A stretch of 64,000 nt of DNA, taken from the NCBI GenBank assembly GCA_014058105.1, contig JACGCM010000786.1, positions 1,302,001 to 1,366,000 of the forward strand, written 5' to 3'. This document shows, in pieces, positions 1-17,277 of this stretch (within the stretch, counting starts at the first letter, position 1; each line of letters begins with the position of its first letter). The translations under genes and the position numbers were made by a program. A model generated the notes under the pieces. It was not told the origin of the DNA, did no database searches, and was given only the letters and a program-made list of their open reading frames with translations. The DNA comes from Kingdonia uniflora. Taxonomy: Eukaryota > Streptophyta > Magnoliopsida > Ranunculales > Circaeasteraceae.

Positions 1-1204
1 TATCCGCTCACTCAACCTCAAGGTTTTCAACCGCTAAATTACTTTCAGAACTATCTATTCTATGGGGAATCTACTCAGCACAGTCAAAGTGACGCAAATG
101 CGTCAATACCTATTGAAGCGGCGGCTCCCCAGAAAGATAAAGGAAAAGGAAGAAAGAAAAGAGTACCCGCAAAACAAAGACTAATCGTGCAAGTCAGAAG
201 ATGCTAAGTTTTTGGACGAGACGGATGATGCTGGAATACATTGGACGGACGCAGACTTTACGTGTCTCGCAAGGGCGTGGGTAACAACTTCTGTAAATGT
301 TAATGGCCGCACAAAATGATTTACTTTCTATCAAAAGGTCAACATTGCCTTTAACCGAGACCCCGAGTGCCCCACATGACGATCATGCGAGTCGACCAAA
401 TCTCAGTGGTATGCCCTTAATGCACAATGTATGGCGTACAAGGGGATAGTTGCTCAAGAACGATTTAGGAATAGCAGCGGAAAAACAGAAGAACATCGGG
501 TACGTTATAGTTTCCTTTAACTCAATTTTAATTATTTATCGCGGATATACACATTATTTATTTGTATTGGGTAATTTTGCGAATTGTAGGAAAACGATGC
601 ACACAAAATCTATAAAAGCTTGAATGGCGGCAATGACTTCAAACACCGTGAAGCGTATAAGATTTTGGCGCGGGAACCGCGATGGGCCAACCTAAGGGAT
701 GATGGGTTGAACCATGCTGTGAATATACCAAGGAATGTGGCCAGGAGAATATCGGACAATTCTTCTCCGGGGAACTCGGTTGGATCAAACAATCTATCGG
801 AGGACCCCGACGGCCCACCTACACCTCAATCTGCGGGCCTAAATTCTGACTTAGATGGTTCGTTGTATGAGGGTGGAAGCAGGCCCATCGGCCAAAAACT
901 CTACAGAAAGAACATTGCATCACAAAAGGCATTGGAGGGTGTTACTGCATCTGGTAGCGGTGTCCATGCTCTGTTGGATGAACTACGGTTGGAGAAGATG
1001 CAAGCGAACCAAGAAAAGGAAAGAAGAAGAGCAGAAACAATACAACACTGGCAAGCCAAAATGGATTTAGAGCAAGCAAATGAAGATGGCAAAATCATGG
1101 AGAAAGACTTAAGTACTTTGTCTGGACATCAATTGCAATACTATCTACAAAGGCAAGCTGAGATAATGGAACGTCTGGCCAATAGGGGTGGACCAGGTAC
1201 TTGA
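1..1204 (+). pseudogene. PIF/Harbinger ORF1 relic (SANT/Myb-like and NAM-associated C-terminal type)
   Basis: Translation starts inside a reading frame at base 1 and stops at about 205. It resumes in other frames with WTDADFTCLARAWV (about 240-285), typical of the SANT/trihelix part of Harbinger ORF1, and SQWYALNAQCMAYKG (about 400-450). A last open stretch, 620-1204, contains GGSRPIGQK and an acidic/basic coiled tail like the NAM-associated C-terminal domain of these proteins. The family product is a DNA-binding partner that helps the transposase reach the nucleus and bind the element ends. Stops near 205 and 316 and several frame changes make it non-functional. The start lies outside the window. 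Confidence 0.72.
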
Positions 1205-1469
1205 ATAGGTGATGAAATGTAATTTAACTTTGTTGTATATTTGAGTTTTATTTCCAAGAATGTAGTTTACCTTCCAATAATGTAATCGCCTGAATAGTGT
1301 ACTTTGCTATTGAAGAATGCAATCTTGTTTTCGAAATATTTATTTTCGATAATATTGCGTTAAAATAAATACCAGATTAATGCAATATCAAAAACTTGTT
1401 TAATAAACTTGTACGACAAGAAGCATTAAATTACATGAATAACACTCAGATAATACAAAAAATAGAGTA

Positions 1470-2807
1470 CTAGGTTTGAAAATTTCCCTTCACGACCCAT
1501 AAATACTCGATTAGATCATCCTTTAGATCAAAGTAAAGTTCATGACTTCGAATCCGGTTCATTTTCGATATAAAAGATTCTATTGTTCCGCGTTCGCGTA
1601 TAATATCGAACGGTTTGCCTTCAATAGTTGAGGGCTCGGACGGATCGTAGTCTAAGTATGATGGGAATGCACCTCGTTCCTCTTCGACGATCATATTGTA
1701 CATTATCGCGCACGCCTTCATAACATTGCTCAATATCTGGGGGTCCCACAATTTCACCGAATTTTTTACAACATTGAACCGAGATTGTAAAATCTCAAAC
1801 GCCCGTTCTACGTCTTTTCGACAACTTTCTTGTTGTTGAGCAAATAATTTTTGTTTCGCTGTAACCGAATTGGATATGGTTTGGACAAGTGTTCCCCATT
1901 TGGGGTATATGCCAACCGCTAGGTAATACCCCATATCATAAGCTTTCTCGACAATTGTATAATTGTAAGGCTGGGCGGTACCATCGGTTAGGTCGGTGAA
2001 AAGATGTGATTGTTGCAGGACATTGATATCATTGTTAGACCCTGGTAACCCAAAAAAAGTATGCCAAATCCAAAGGTCGTGTGAAGCTACCACTTCAAGA
2101 ATCAGTGTCGCCTTGGGGTAATGACCAGTAAATTGACCGTGCCAAGCTTTGGGACAATTTTTCCATATCCAATGCATGCAATCAAGGCTTCCTAACATGC
2201 CAGGAAATCCCCGGGACTCTCCGATCGCTTTTAACTTTTTGATGTTGGCCGCGTTTGGTGCTCAAAGATATTCCTCGCCAAAAATTTGTATAACCGTAAC
2301 ACAAAATATTTTCACACATAACAAGGTTGTGTTTTCTCCTATTCGGAGGTATTCTTTAAAAAGATCTGCCGCAACACCGTAGCTTAGGAAACGTAGTGCT
2401 GCGACTACCTTTTGGTACGGTGATTACCCCATAGTACCAGCGCTGTTGGGTTTCTGGACAAAATAATGATCATGTGCAACGACTGCATCAAATAGACGCA
2501 TAAACATGTTTCTACTCATACGAAAATGTTGTCGAAATTCCCATGGCTCATATGTGCAATTCGGCTGGAAGTAGTCTTGTATAATGCTGTAATGCCCCAA
2601 TTGATGATCGCGCTTCTTTCTCTTATCCTTACGGCCCATGACACTACCGTGATAACTCGAAGTTGCATCCTCAACTACTATGTTTACTGCAGCTTCGTAC
2701 AGAACGCAAAGTGCCGCCGCATAATTATAGATAAGATCGTCATCGGAGGACGACGATGATAAACCTGAAGGATCGGGTATGGATGAATCGAATGATGAAG
2801 AAGACAT
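1470..2807 (-). pseudogene. PIF/Harbinger DDE transposase relic (two in-frame stops)
   Basis: One continuous minus-strand frame runs from ATG at 2807 to the stop at 1470, 445 codons, the usual length for this family (DDE_Tnp_4 type). It is broken by only two nonsense codons: TAA at 2424-2426 (after NSAGTMG) and TGA at 2262-2264 (after GEEYL). Catalytic acidic residues are recognisable: first D in GSLDCMHW, second D in GLPGSNNDINV, and the E in CRKDVERAFEILQSRF. The N-terminus is serine/aspartate-rich, followed by the WEFRQHFRMSRNMF helix region common in plant Harbinger transposases. Because the rest of the frame is clean, inactivation looks recent, or the copy may have been mobilised in trans. 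Confidence 0.85.
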
Positions 2808-2925
2808 TTGAGGCTGTGGAGTTGAGGGAAGGGTGTAATACCAGAAGGTAGATGTGTTTCCAATGGAAGAGAGGTGTAAAAATGGGAAAAATGTAAAAGG
2901 GGAAGAAGTTGTGTGTCTTTTACCC

Positions 2926-2979
2926 TAGATTTGGCAGTAAAATGAACACCGCGCGGTGTTCATTTCACCGCCAAATCTA
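2926..2979. repeat. 54-bp near-perfect palindrome centred on GCGC
   Basis: The left arm TAGATTTGGCAGTAAAATGA and the right arm (reverse complement TAGATTTGGCGGTGAAATGA) differ at two positions, and the inner GAACACCGCGCGGTGTTC is perfect. It lies about 120 bp upstream of the transposase start, and its core recurs near the right end of the composite element. It may be a transposase-binding site or a head-to-head junction of two element ends. Confidence 0.8.
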
Positions 2980-3287
2980 TGTTTGTATTCCAAAATTGTC
3001 AGTTCGAACAGACAAATAGTCAGTTCGATTAGACATTAAAGAAACTCTACCAAAAACCTAAAAATATCACCAAATAGTCTGTAGAAATATAAAACACCTC
3101 AGTGCAAATTTAATCGAACAGACAAATAGTCAATTTCAACAAGAACTTCAGTCAATTTCAACATTAGATAATAATGGCTAATGAACATTAAAAACATCGT
3201 CTACAAATATATCGTTTATTCAGAATCATCTACATAATCAAAACACAGCTTCTACGTCGTCTAAAAAAGCATAAAAAACACCTATAT

Positions 3288-5469
3288 CTACTCAGAATCA
3301 TCTCCAGTACCCCTCCCCCTGCGGCTAGTACTGCCTCCCTTGGTTCGCGGACAAGATCCACACTGCCTCGTCCTTGCGCCTCGTCCAGGTGGTAGCGGCA
3401 CCACCTGTTCGTCACGCCCCCTCCTCAGCTGTAGGTCCTGAACGGGACAAAAAAACTTTATAAATATTTTGACAAAATAAATATGACATTAAGAAAAAAC
3501 ACCGCAATAAATATATAAATAAATTACTTACATGGGCATATAGCTAATGATATATACTGTCAATTTGCCTGCGGGCAATAGCAAGCTCTTCCTCCACCTC
3601 CTGGATCCTCTGTGCGTCCCGCGCAGACTCTGTAAGGACGAGTCGCCGCATACCATGGGTCAGGTACCACAGCTCCTCTGTGCCATAAGATGAAGACATG
3701 GGTGGCGGGTCCCTCAAGCGGGCTATGGGGAGGTTCTCACGCTGCCCTGTCCACTGCATGTGCCACCCCAGGTCTGGCCCCTCCGCCTCGCCAGGCAGAC
3801 TGAAGTCCTAGGACAAGCTATGAACCGACACTGACGTAAACACCACGGGTGTAATACCAGCTCTGAGTGCACTCGGTCCGAATAGATCTAGATTCCACAT
3901 CCTTTAGGAATCTGTCAACATGTGTCCTACCTCCGAAATTTGTTCAGCCCAGTATGACGCGTAAGTCTCTCGCACCTTCCCTACCACAAACTGCTCACAA
4001 TCAACGAACCCAGCCTGTCTCATCTCATGTAAAGTCGCTGGACTAATATGTGGTGACATGCTAAGCGGAGGATCCAAAGGAATACGCACCTCGCCAGTCA
4101 CCTGCCTCCAACATCTATCCCCCAAGTAATATTTGTAGTTTCTGTTTGGTACTTGAAGTGGTATCCTTTTACGGGATAGGAGTTTTGCATTCAGTACGTC
4201 ATCTGTCTCAGACACTGCAAAATCGAACCAAGGTTACCATGTGATCGTCTCAACAGTTCGGTGATCAATATGGTATCTGCCTATAATAAACAAATTGGCC
4301 GCCTGGTCATTTGTTTTCCTCATGTTCCCCCTCTCCCATGCTTTGAGGCGCGGATAGGTCGGGTACTTTACCTCTTCCTTGACTATAGGGTGACCAACCC
4401 CACAATACTCGTAGAACCAATAATGCAATTTGGAATAACAGAAAAATTAATTATAATTTATATTTAAGACGTTTATTGGAAGATATTTGATTTGTAAATG
4501 GAAAACGTGTTAACGTACTGGAAGAAGTTGCACAAATCCAGTGATGGCACCCCCGATCGTGACTACGGTATCCAAACCATGGTACAGGGAAACAAGAATA
4601 GCAGAACCCCAGTCATATTGGGCAGCCAAGTCCAAATCATTCACGGCCGTGATATATCCAAGAGGGACGGTGTCGTTGGCCGTTTGGAACCACAAATGCC
4701 CCATCATGAAGAGGATAAAAGCACGAGCGATAGTAATATCATCCTCCCGATGGATTTCGACGGTCAAGTACGTCTTCAAATGTGCAATGCTGACGTTCCC
4801 ACTCTTTATATGGCTGGAATCAATGTTGGGGAGCAATTGTCTTACATTGGATAAAATAGACCATGCGTCATCATATGGCACCTGTGTCGAATATTGGCCG
4901 ATGGGCAATGATGTAAGCATAGTAAAATCGAGGGGAGTGACCCCTATCTCCGCACAAGGGAACAGAAACGTGTGTGTGGTCAGCCACCAACGCTCTGTAA
5001 GTGCCTGAATTAGCCGATTATCAAAATTGCCCAAGCGTATATCCATAAACTGCCCAAAAATATTCACCACAGCGTCCATTACAGCTGGAAGTGTGACAAT
5101 ATCCTTCCACACTTTGAACACCGTAGTGAATGTGCCGTGAACACACATCGAATCCCCATTCTGTTCATTGAGGCATTTTGTCAAGCACTTGATATATAGA
5201 AAAAATAATTTCGCAATTACACTAAAACTTACCGTGAGTTCCTTTCCCGTGTAATAGATGTGACTGACTCCGTCTGGGAGTTGGGTAATACATATCCGCG
5301 GGAAGTTATCTTCGGTTGGGTTTGGTATATCTTGGGGTTGAACATCTTCAAATTTCACCTGTTTTTTCTTCCTTCCGGACCTCGAGCGAGTTACGGAACG
5401 CTCAGGATCTATTCTTTCTCTAAACCCAGACAGAGTACTGGGGTGTGGCTCTCCTTCTGGCATTTGCAT
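3288..5469 (-). pseudogene. Plant mobile domain (PMD) protein gene, TE-associated, probably decayed
   Basis: Chosen start is ATG at 5469 (MQMPEGEPHPSTLSGF). The first part to about 4510 has a basic linker (RSGRKKKQVKF) and then the PMD core: WWLTTHTFLFPCAEIGVTPLDF, YDDAWSIL, IARAFILFMMGHLWF and the end of that exon, GFVQLLP. The next coding block is YWFYEYCGVGHP (about 4418-4234), then 4215-3904 (YYLGDRCWRQVTGE), 3759-3544 and an arginine/glycine-rich tail ending at TAG 3288. The intron after LLP has a good donor (GTACGT), but the expected acceptor reads GCAT just before TATTGG, not GCAG. A short in-frame intron-like stretch (GTAAGT to CAAG) lies near 5234-5180. PMD proteins are often carried by plant transposons; host MAIN/MAIL proteins act in silencing and meristem maintenance. 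This copy is more likely element cargo than a host gene. Confidence 0.65.
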
Positions 5470-6029
5470 TTTGATTTTTTTGGAATTGAAGTTTTTTTTA
5501 CCAAGGTATTTTTGAGAGAGGTAAATGTAAATTTTTTGACAATAGTCGAAGTAACATTTGAGTATACAGAAATTGCGGCGGTGTTTAGAACCCCGCGCGG
5601 TGTTCCTTTCTTCGCGCGGTGTTTTAATCTCCTCTAAAGTGAAAAAAAAAACCACGTTGGCAAAGTCACACTGACTGCTGGGAGGAGAAGAGTGTGAGTT
5701 GTGGGTTTGGTGGGCCAGGGTGTCAAAACCCACACCCAAACCCACACTCGCTGCTAGAGATGCTCTAAATCATGTTTTCATTTGTGATTAATTGTTTACT
5801 GTCTAGTGCATCATGATTAATATTAGACAGTCACTATGCGAAATGGTGTCCCATCTCAATCTCAATGACAGAATCCCTCAAGGATATAAGCCAAACAATT
5901 CGGCTTCTGCTGATTTTTTTTTCAGAGTTAAAATCGAAGGATCGTTCTCCGCAGTCGACGGTTTGCCTCAGCCTCTGAAAGTAGAAAGAAGCATCACCAT
6001 CTTCCATTCTCTTCCAACTAACTATAACT

Positions 6030-6079
6030 AAAATTTTCTCCCGAGAGAGAAAGAGAAAGAGAAACAGAAACAGAGAGGG
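6030..6079 (+). promoter_or_regulatory. GA-rich 5' leader of SDH1
   Basis: A purine tract of GAGA and AAACAG units ends directly at the SDH1 start codon. Such GA-rich leaders are common in plant transcripts. No clear TATA box stands out in the 300 bp upstream, which would suit a housekeeping promoter. This is a compositional observation only. Confidence 0.4.
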
Positions 6080-11207
<5,128 letters not shown>

Positions 11208-11893
11208 AGCTTTGATCATTAAGAACGCTTTCGACGTCGTTGGGATCACCCAAGCATAAGAAGGTTCCAATAAAGTATTGTCACAGTCAATCTTTTTTAG
11301 ATGATTGCATCTTAGATCAGAGTGCTTGATCTGATACGTGTGACAAAAAATTTCTTCTAATCTCAATAATAATCATAATGATTCACAGATGCATATTTTG
11401 CATTTACGCAATTTAAGAAGTTTACTGCCCCCTTGTTTAGGTTTGCCCCTATCGTTTTCTGTTATGGTTACTCTAAGTCTCTTAACACTTGTAGATACAC
11501 ATTTCATGAATAAAGCTGCAAATTTATGAATAAATATTTAGGTAATTATTGAAATAAAAATCTCACCTATGATAGACTACAAAGCTAGACACAAAATACC
11601 AAATCCACTACCAAAAAGTTGATACCCTTCAAATACACAAAGATGTAAGAAACTCAAACATCAGTACCTCTCTACCCCTCAAATTACTCTTCTTGAGAGT
11701 ACTACTTAAACCACCCCCAAAAGGGGGTGGGAAACTTTAGGGGAAGGTTATTGGGCAACAAAACAACTGCTACTGAAAGATAACTAAGTAAATTATTCCT
11801 ATTTCACAAGTTCTCTATTTTCACTCATAGACTTCTCAAATGAAACTCCCTTGACGATATATGCTTGAAATAAACCTCCACCATACTGATTAT

Positions 11894-14800
11894 TCACAGC
11901 TGCGCACTATGTCTATGTGTAAGAATCCGTAATATAATCTCATCAATGAGTATATTGAGCACAAATTTCTCCACGTCCTTAACGACTTCATCTCTTTCAA
12001 GGTATCCGAGCATAGTGTCACTCCAACCAGAATCCCACATGCAATTGACATCTAGATTCCTGTCTTGAATGTCTTTCTCCAGCATCCTTTGCAGGCACTT
12101 TTCACCATCAAGTTCATTTTCCCAATATGTAGCGGATAATTGAAGTGTTTCAATGTCTACATTGACCTCCTTAACCAAGTCATCGAAGCACTTTACATTT
12201 GCAGATCCATAGGAAGTGAGCTCTCGCCTTCTTCCTTTTCTTTTCATCACTTCATAGCTGCAATCTAGAATTAGCTTGTTTTTTTCATCCTCGAATATCT
12301 GAGCACTGGCAAGTAGGATACCTGCTGGTATTTGCAGTCTGAAGAGTGCCCCTGTAGCGTTAAGGAATAGCTGACTTGTAACCAGTATCTGTTTGAGTTG
12401 GTTTTCGGTCTTGTTGAGTGATCCTTTAATTTCGGATTGCGGGATTTTCTTTTGCCCCTTTGTTAAGGGTCTAGAGATGCTGGCAATACTGGGTTCCTGC
12501 ATGCCTGTAGCATCAAAGAGAATAATCATTAAGTTTTATGTCTCGGCACTTTTTATTGTTTAAATTGCCTTCTTTTTCTTATGACGAAGCAGTATTACAA
12601 TCGCATTACCATGCTGCTTTGAGTCTCTTAGAGTTTGAAGATGGATAAATAATAACTTTATTGACTAAAAGGTTGTAGTTAGCCATTACCTTTGCTTTGG
12701 ATTAATGTAATGTCAGAAGACTTCGGAGCTTGATTTCTGTTAAGCAAGATTATCGAGTTTTGCAGAGAATCAGAAACTTCTGTGTTTAAGACTTGAGTCT
12801 GCATAATAGAAGATCAAGGTTAGAGAATGAGTTTGTCAAGCTTTATATTTATGAGTAATCAAATTGCTTAAATTGTTGAGATACTCAAATATGCCCTCGT
12901 TTTGGGGTCGTTTTGCCGTACTCTGTACATGATAAATAATTGGAGACACCCGTTTTCTCTCATCAATGTTTGACGAAAAACTGAGGTACACCGTAGATGT
13001 AGTTAAAGGACCCCAATACATACGGAGTAACTCCTTTTTTTCTCAGTCATTGACGGGGGTTGTGGTATCTCTGTATTATTATCAGTCATGCAGTGGTATT
13101 GCAAAATGATCACTAAACATTAGGGTGTGTCTTAATATATTACTGTTTATTTATAAGTCGGGAACTTACAGTGGAACTTGGAGGGGAAATTTCAGATTCT
13201 TTACCCAACATGGTAGTGAAATCTTCATTTTCGGGCAACTGTTTTATCAAATTCAATGGTTGGGTAATTGCATCTTCTGGTTCTCTGGTCCTATCAATGC
13301 TGATTTCTGCCTCTTGCGACTTGATCCTGTTATGTCTTCTCTGTTTTAGTTCTTGCAGAATCGAAATTTGTTGCTCCAGTGGGTTAACAACCATTCTGCA
13401 GGTCGAGGCACCTTTCGTGATCATTACTTCTCCTGTCTTCTGATTTCCACCCTTTTGTAGTTGCAAGTTATCAGCATCTTCCAGCATATGTGGAACATGC
13501 AGAGTCTTTGTGATTGTAACCAATACAACCGGAGCAGCAATACTTTCTTCATCTTTCGCAGGAGGCTTTTGTTTGTCTATATTCTCACTTGTTGATTTCT
13601 TCCTGCTGAGTTTGAGGTTAGTAGAATTTTCTTCCATTGTAAGATCTTCATGGTGATTTCTCTTCAAGAAATGTTTGGAAGGAATTGCTTCAAAAGCTTC
13701 TCTAGAAGCTTCTTTGCCAACCTTAACTTGTTTCAAAACTTGCAAATTATCTTGTTGTTTCTTTGTTGCAACGATTTCACCTTTTCCATTCTGTTGTTTC
13801 AACTGCAGCTTAGTGCTTACATTCTCCCTTTGCCTGTGTCTTCTTACCTCTTGAAGCTTTGCATCTAGGGATTTGGGTTTTTGAAATGGCAACTGAAGTT
13901 CACGTTTTGTTACCTTCTTTGGTGCAATTTCCTTGGTCTGTGCTCTTACACCCACACGGAGTTTGTTTTCCATCCTCTCTAAATTGCCTTTTATGATTGA
14001 TTCTTTGGTTTCAACTCTTCTCATTCTCCGTTCTGTAGGACTTATATTCTCCTGTCTTCTCTTCTGTTCTTGTTTTTCCATCGGAGTTTCGGTGCTTTGA
14101 TGCAAACCAGGGATATTTGTTAGAGTCAGATTTTTTGAACTTACGTCTCCTGCATTTTTGGGTCTAGTATAATTTGGTTTTCCTATATGAACTACTCTCT
14201 CAAGAGTGGAATCCGGGGTCGTGTAATTTCTCTTTATCTCTGGAGCTGTTGAGATTTTGTTGGCAACTCCAGACTTCTCAGACTGAATTCTCACTCGTTC
14301 AACTTGCCTTATATTTTCCTTCAAAACTCTATTTGATTCTGTACCTATTTTCTTTCCTTGTTTGATGATTTGATCACTCTGCACTCCAATCGACACTTCA
14401 GTTTTTGCTGAAAGTTGTTCGAGTCCCATTAGTTTCGCCACAACATTTGAAATTCTCCTTTTTTCTTGGTGAGAACTAGATGAATCTGAGTGACTCTTTG
14501 GACTTGAAATTGCAACAATACTGCTGGATTTATTCTCAGAAGCAAGATGAGTAGCTTCTGCAGAATAAGTTATAGCCAGTAGTGGCTGCTTGTGGCGATT
14601 GGTCTTAGTGAACCCTCCATTTTCAGAAGAGTTTCTTGATTGCGTGTCGAACGAGAACCTTGGTGCACCCAACTGCTTGTGCTTGTTTATTTTAACCGCA
14701 GGGATGTCCTTATCATCATCTTCAATCTCAGTCAAAGTGATCTGATATTTTTTTCGAGGACAGACCGTGTACTCTGATGTTCCTTGTAGACTTGCAAGTA

Positions 14801-16509
14801 TTCTCAGAGACCCCTCCAAATCCACTGCCCCTTTCAAAAGCTCTTTTCCTATATTAACAGAGTATTTTTCAAAGCTAGCGCCATTATAACAGGCTTTCAG
14901 TATCTGGTTCAGCTTCTGGGCACCTCTTGAGATCTCTTTAATTGGCGTGCTAGAATATTCCATTTTTCCCATATTTCTACCATTCTCAAGAGCAAAAACA
15001 AGGGCATTTGAAAGATCAGTTATGTTTTCAGAATTCCGAGCTCTTCCGACGGGGACAATTTCTTTTGACGATTCCCCTAGAAGGAACGATCTATTTCCAT
15101 TCCCAAACCCTTTCTGCTTATCTTTGGCAATAGTTCCGATCTGCAACAACTAGAAGCCAAGTAAGTAGATTATGCATCATCTTTACTTTATTTTTTAGAG
15201 CATCGCTTGCTATATGTAGCTAGTTAAACGTGTTTTGGTTTTCAGAATGTTAGGAAGATTAGAAGGGGCTGCATGAGGAGGTGACTTTCAAGGTTTTTGG
15301 AAAAAGTGAACTCAGTAGCAAAACTTCATAGTTGCTAAAAATTGGCAGGTGAAAGTTTTGGGACGTAATGTTTCGAGAATGGAAGAAACATTTGTGGTGA
15401 ATGAAAACTTTTACTAAATTCTGAAGCCTAACTTAAACCCTCTCGTAAAGACGAATATTGCCTTTACCAAGTTTTAGTAGATTTTGAGCCTGTCTCTCAT
15501 ATTTGGGGTCTTCCGCTTAGACTATAGCTTAGGAAGGAACGTATTGATTATTAAGATTCCCATAGCTAGAAAATGGAATTGAGTTAATACTTTTGGAAGG
15601 CAAACAGGGATAGCATTCGACTGTGGTTTATTGTGTTGTCGGGAGATATCCACACATTTACATATTTAGACTACAATCTGAACAGTAAAATTCTTTTATT
15701 TAATTTAGGTAGGATCAGGTGAAGGCCCTCAATGGATGCATATCTTGTCAAAATTAACATTGTTGCACTCTCACTTAGGATATTTGAAATCTTGGATGGC
15801 GCAGAATAACAAAAAGGGCTTCTGAGATCTGTCTAGTGTATTTGTTGGACATAAAGACTTACACGTGAGTTAGAAACGTGAGATTGAGTTAGAAACGTGA
15901 GTTAGAAACGTGAGTTAGAAACGTGTCTTCTTTGCATAAGAGTAAGATTACATTTAATTGAATTTTGGAGGTAATAGCAAGGGGCCTGATAAAACTTGTT
16001 GATATAGAGTTACAAGAGTTTTCGTGTGTTTCTAGTAGTATTGTCGTGGCAGATGATGTAGCTGTTCATAAGCCTGGATCATAGCAAACTCCGCATGTTA
16101 TGCTTGTTTTTGTAGTACTACGACTCATTAATTTCCTATTTTTTGTATTCACTTTTTTCTTTTTGTTGATTCTATACATAAGTGAATGGAGAAGTCGTAG
16201 AGTATGTCACATAAAATTGTAGAAAAGGTAAAGGGGAAGAAGATGGAACTTACAGTATTAAGTGGATTTAGTTCTATCGATCCTTGAGAAGGTTGCCTGA
16301 AGTTTCGATATTTATCTGTACATGATATTCCCATTAGAAAGTATATAATCCTGCCGCAGTTTTATATGATTATGACAAAACTCTGATCAAGACAAAACTC
16401 TGGACTTACCGGCAGGCGCTTGGTTTGAGCTCTGGGGGGTTACAAGTTGCTCTTTCCTCAAACGCAGATCGTCCAAAAGCTTCTGAGCGAAATCTGATTT
16501 CTTCGTCAT
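11894..16509 (-). CDS. TRM/LONGIFOLIA-like protein with C-terminal DUF4378
   Basis: Five exons join in phase: 16410-16509, 16254-16315, 13170-15140, 12690-12798 and 11894-12504, giving 2853 nt and 950 aa. The start is ATG at 16509, giving MTKKSDFAQKLLDDLRLRKE, a conserved N-terminal motif of one TRM subgroup. The large third exon is basic and low in complexity, with the family motif VVAKLMGLEQLS near its first third. The last exon encodes the DUF4378 region, with CMWDSGWSD and a hydrophobic end (FVLNILIDEIILRIL). TRM proteins recruit TON1 and PP2A to microtubules and shape cell division and elongation. That role is inferred from the family, and the exact paralogue cannot be told from memory. 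The gene converges on SDH1, with about 690 bp between stop codons. All splice sites are GT-AG. Confidence 0.85.
15863..15926 (+). repeat. 13-bp minisatellite (GAGTTAGAAACGT units)
   Basis: About four copies of GAGTTAGAAACGT, one preceded by a GAGATT interruption, lie inside intron 2 of the TRM-like gene. Confidence 0.8.
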
Positions 16510-16960
16510 GGTTCAGATGAAAAAGTGTACTACAACACTTCAACCTTCCCCACCCTTTTAGGTTAGTTTCTAGAGGGAACGAGAGGTGTTATATCTGTAG
16601 TTGAAATGGTTCTTTCATTTAGGGGTGGAGAATGAGGTGGGTAGTCATTATTTAGCTACAGAAGTTGCAAGTGAGTGGAAGTATCTATTTCTCTCTTTAA
16701 AGATTGACGTGAAAGCTAGGTCTTCAGATGGTATGTGTACAACACTAGAGTCTGAACCTGACTTTCATTGTAATCTAAGCAAATTAAGTGTTTTTCAAAG
16801 ACTTCTCTTCGAAGCTTCAAACGCTCTCTTCTAGCTGTTGGATAGTTTTAACCATTATACGGCAAAGCATTTGGTGATATTTTTTGGTCTGGAAAAAGAT
16901 CCATTGATGGCGATGAGTGCCACTCCTTAGTACTTACTGTAAGGTGGCACAAGCTCAAGG

Positions 16961-17090
16961 GCGGATTTAAGGAAAGTTAGATCAATTGGTAAAGTGTAGA
17001 GCACCTACCATGAAAATCCAAGGTTCAAATCCTGGCTTCGCCCCTGCACGAGCTTAAAAAGAGTGAAGCAGATGCTGCAAAAAAATAAAA
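16961..17090 (+). mobile_element. tRNA-related SINE-like relic
   Basis: The segment starts near GGGCGGATTTAAGG. It has an A-box-like TAGATCAATTGG, a good B box GGTTCAAATCC, and ends in an A-rich tail (GCTGCAAAAAAATAAAAAAA). Spacing and tail fit a plant SINE head, not a working tRNA, since no cloverleaf forms. GGGCGGA near the start and CGCCCCTG downstream could instead mark a tiny hAT-like MITE. Confidence 0.45.
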
Positions 17091-17203
17091 AAATGTGGTT
17101 GCGGCCGCCAAATGATAGTTAAATTCATGTGAATTATACACATACGGGATACACTAGGCGTAGTTCTTTGCCTTCACAAAAATTGAAGGCAAAAACAAAA
17201 AAA

Positions 17204-17277
17204 TTCCATTGCCGGGATTTGAACCCGGGTCGCCTGGGTGAAAGCCAGGTATCCTGACCGGGCTGGACTACAATGGA
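17204..17277 (-). tRNA. tRNA-Glu (anticodon TTC), copy 1
   Basis: Read on the minus strand: acceptor TCCATTG pairs with CAATGGA, with discriminator A. D arm GTCC...GGAT, anticodon stem CCTGG/CCAGG with loop CTTTCAC (anticodon TTC), and a T arm built on CCCGGGTTCAAATCCCGG. The D loop is one base longer and more C-rich than in the usual plant tRNA-Glu. No intron. It looks functional. Confidence 0.88.

Larger units (their letters stand above)
1..5765. mobile_element. Decayed PIF/Harbinger transposon joined to a PMD gene (left end outside window)
   Basis: The segment holds a Harbinger ORF1 relic on the plus strand, a DDE transposase relic on the minus strand and a plant mobile domain (PMD) gene on the minus strand. 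ORF1 and transposase converge, as is usual in this superfamily. The right edge reads GCTGCTAGAGATGCTC followed by TAA. Its reverse complement, GAGCATCTCTAGCAGC, resembles common plant Harbinger/Tourist termini, and TAA fits the 3-bp target duplication. The motif GCGCGGTGTT occurs at 2951-2960, near 5597 and near 5615, that is beside the transposase start and beside the right end. I infer that the PMD segment (about 2990-5580) lies within or next to the transposase-side end of the Harbinger. The left terminus is not visible, so the single-element reading is not proven. Confidence 0.6.

Noticed and set aside
13171..14365. Plus-strand open stretches of 60-90 codons
   Set aside because: They are antisense shadows of the large TRM-like exon; no family motif and no splice context.
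15863..15926. CRISPR-like array
   Set aside because: Short direct tandem repeats without spacers in a plant intron. No CRISPR array exists in this window.
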